Position numbers and translations under genes: made by a program. A stretch of 64,000 nt of DNA from Euonymus europaeus (Eukaryota > Streptophyta > Magnoliopsida > Celastrales > Celastraceae), in assembly GCA_963580455.1 (NCBI GenBank), contig OY756967.1, positions 6,594,501 through 6,658,500 of the forward strand, written 5' to 3'. The number at the start of each line of letters is the position of its first letter. The stretch's first letter is position 1. Under the pieces are notes generated by a model. It saw only the letters and a program-made list of their open reading frames with translations. It had not been told where the DNA came from and ran no database searches. Below are positions 62,905 to 64,000 of this stretch, one piece after another.

Positions 62905-64000
62905 TGTTGGAATCTTTGTGACAATTGTGAGTGCAAGTGTGTGTTGTGTTACCGTACGTACATGGCTCATGCAAGGTTCATGATTGAAGTCTTTGCTTTA
63001 CTGGTAAAGTGGATAAGAGCATGGAGTTTTTGAATTGCAGGTAACGTATATAAGTGCATGAATTGATGACATACGTGGAAAGCGTGAGTATATCAATTGT
63101 TTCATGGAGATATGGATATGCATGTAAAATGGATATGCATGAGGTTGTTTTCCAATATTGTGATAATGCTTGTATATCATTATCTTTAATTAATTATTGT
63201 ATATCATTATCTTTAATTAATTACAATATTGTGCTGCTTTGGTTGGAGATAATTCTAATTAAAAGATAATGCCGTGTGAATTAAATTATAAATATAATCC
63301 AATATTTGGTTGGCTTATTATCTATCTTATCATCATATAGATTTGTGTTTTATCACCTTTTAGTTTTTTCAGGATAATTATTCTAGATAATATCATGATT
63401 CAAATAAATCAAATCAGAAGAAAATGGTGAATGTCTCTCTATATAAAGGAATGATATCCATTGAATGAAGGTTGGAGAAGCTACGTGCAAGCTAGATTTC
63501 TTAGGTTATTGCTTCTCTTTGTAATCCAATTTTCATTCTTGAGAGAGAGAGAACTCTTGTGAGGTGTCTATGTTTTGAGCAGTGAGAGTGTGATTTCTCG
63601 TTGGTGTAGTTTTTTTTGGAGGATCCAAAAACAAAAGCTCTACCGTGTGAGGTCGAGTGTTGAGTGAAACAAACACTATGTGGGATGGGTTGTACAAGCA
63701 ATGTCTTTAGGGTAAAGATAAGGTTGTACTCTCGATTCAAGATTAGTGAATTGTTTCGTAAGGTTAGTCGCTTATAGACTCGAGGTTTTTCCTCGTAAAA
63801 ATCTTGATATTGTCTCTTTTATTTTTTCCACATTTTTGTTTCCATTTTTGACTAACGATCTTGTGAGAATTCTTGAGTTACAGACTTGTTGCACTTGTTA
63901 GGTGAGTTCGTTCGTTCTCTTATCTCAGACTAGTCTCGACGGTTAGGACTTATGTAGTTCTGTTGATGACTAGTGGTGTTATAGCTTTTGAAACAAGGGA
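62905..64000 (+). repeat. 3' LTR of the plus-strand SIRE-like element (cut by window end)
   Basis: It starts TGTTGG right after the polypurine tract, with TATATAAA at 63440-63447. It lacks a 15-bp piece present in the 5' LTR (near 63792). The true end lies beyond position 64000. Confidence 0.9.

Larger units (their letters stand above)
55141..64000 (+). mobile_element. SIRE/Maximus-like Copia retrotransposon, young, runs off the window
   Basis: The 5' LTR starts at 55141 (TGTTGGAATCTTTGTGAC) and the 3' LTR starts at 62905 with the same words, after a polypurine tract CAAGGGGGAGAT (62893-62904). The internal order is gag zinc knuckle, protease, integrase, RT, RNase H, a 1-kb spacer and an env-like ORF. 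By eye the LTRs differ at only about 15 positions and one 15-bp indel over 1.1 kb, so insertion was recent. The primer-binding site and the front of gag are deleted: the 5' LTR joins gag sequence near 56241. The 3' LTR is cut by the window end, so I cannot check the target duplication. Confidence 0.92.

Overview
The window is AT-rich nuclear DNA of a flowering plant, most likely a eudicot. The evidence is introns with GT..AG borders, plant-type LTR retrotransposons primed by initiator tRNA-Met, a plant L1-type LINE, a plant hAT transposon, FAR1-related and laccase gene remains, and a fragment resembling plastid psbD. I cannot name the species from the sequence alone.

Only one ordinary cellular gene looks intact: a 13-exon RIO2 protein kinase gene (33671-38259, + strand), encoding about 465 residues with all catalytic residues present. 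A partial copy of its 3' half lies upstream (about 1294-11088). That copy is dead: it has a lost splice acceptor, a stop codon and a deletion over an exon end. Two LTR elements are nested in it. One is a short minus-strand element with only a gag remnant (1586-3931, 5-bp target duplication). The other is a Copia element (4231-9375, 5-bp target duplication).

From 11.5 to 24.6 kb the window holds a roughly 182-bp tandem array, a FAR1-related pseudogene followed by a 332-bp duplication, a decayed minus-strand SIRE-like Copia element with an env-like ORF and a 1-kb LTR, then a roughly 172-bp tandem array. That array is interrupted by a Ulp1-type (C48) protease fragment whose splice sites can still be read.

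A complete hAT transposon occupies 24631-28819. It has a perfect 8-bp target duplication, GC-rich ends and one uninterrupted 701-residue transposase ORF, and it is the best candidate for a still-active mobile element here. The DNA from 28.8 to 33.5 kb has no gene I can support except one orphan exon.

Downstream of RIO2 is a graveyard on the minus strand: a FAR1-related C-terminal pseudogene fused in frame to a plastid psbD-like fragment, and a laccase pseudogene split by a solo LTR. A near full-length but frameshifted LINE follows (about 42.65-48.0 kb). Next come 3 kb of AT-rich DNA, a truncated hAT (ZMYM1/DUF4371-type) pseudogene, a heavily decayed Copia relic, and a young plus-strand SIRE-like element (55141 to beyond the window end). 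In that element the 5' LTR is joined directly to the middle of gag, pol is broken, and the env-like ORF is intact.

The most unusual signals are a recurrent GAGGTAAC/GTTACCTC-type motif, often paired or inverted, in and around both SIRE-like elements; the chimeric FAR1/psbD ORF; the intact hAT; and the two tandem arrays.
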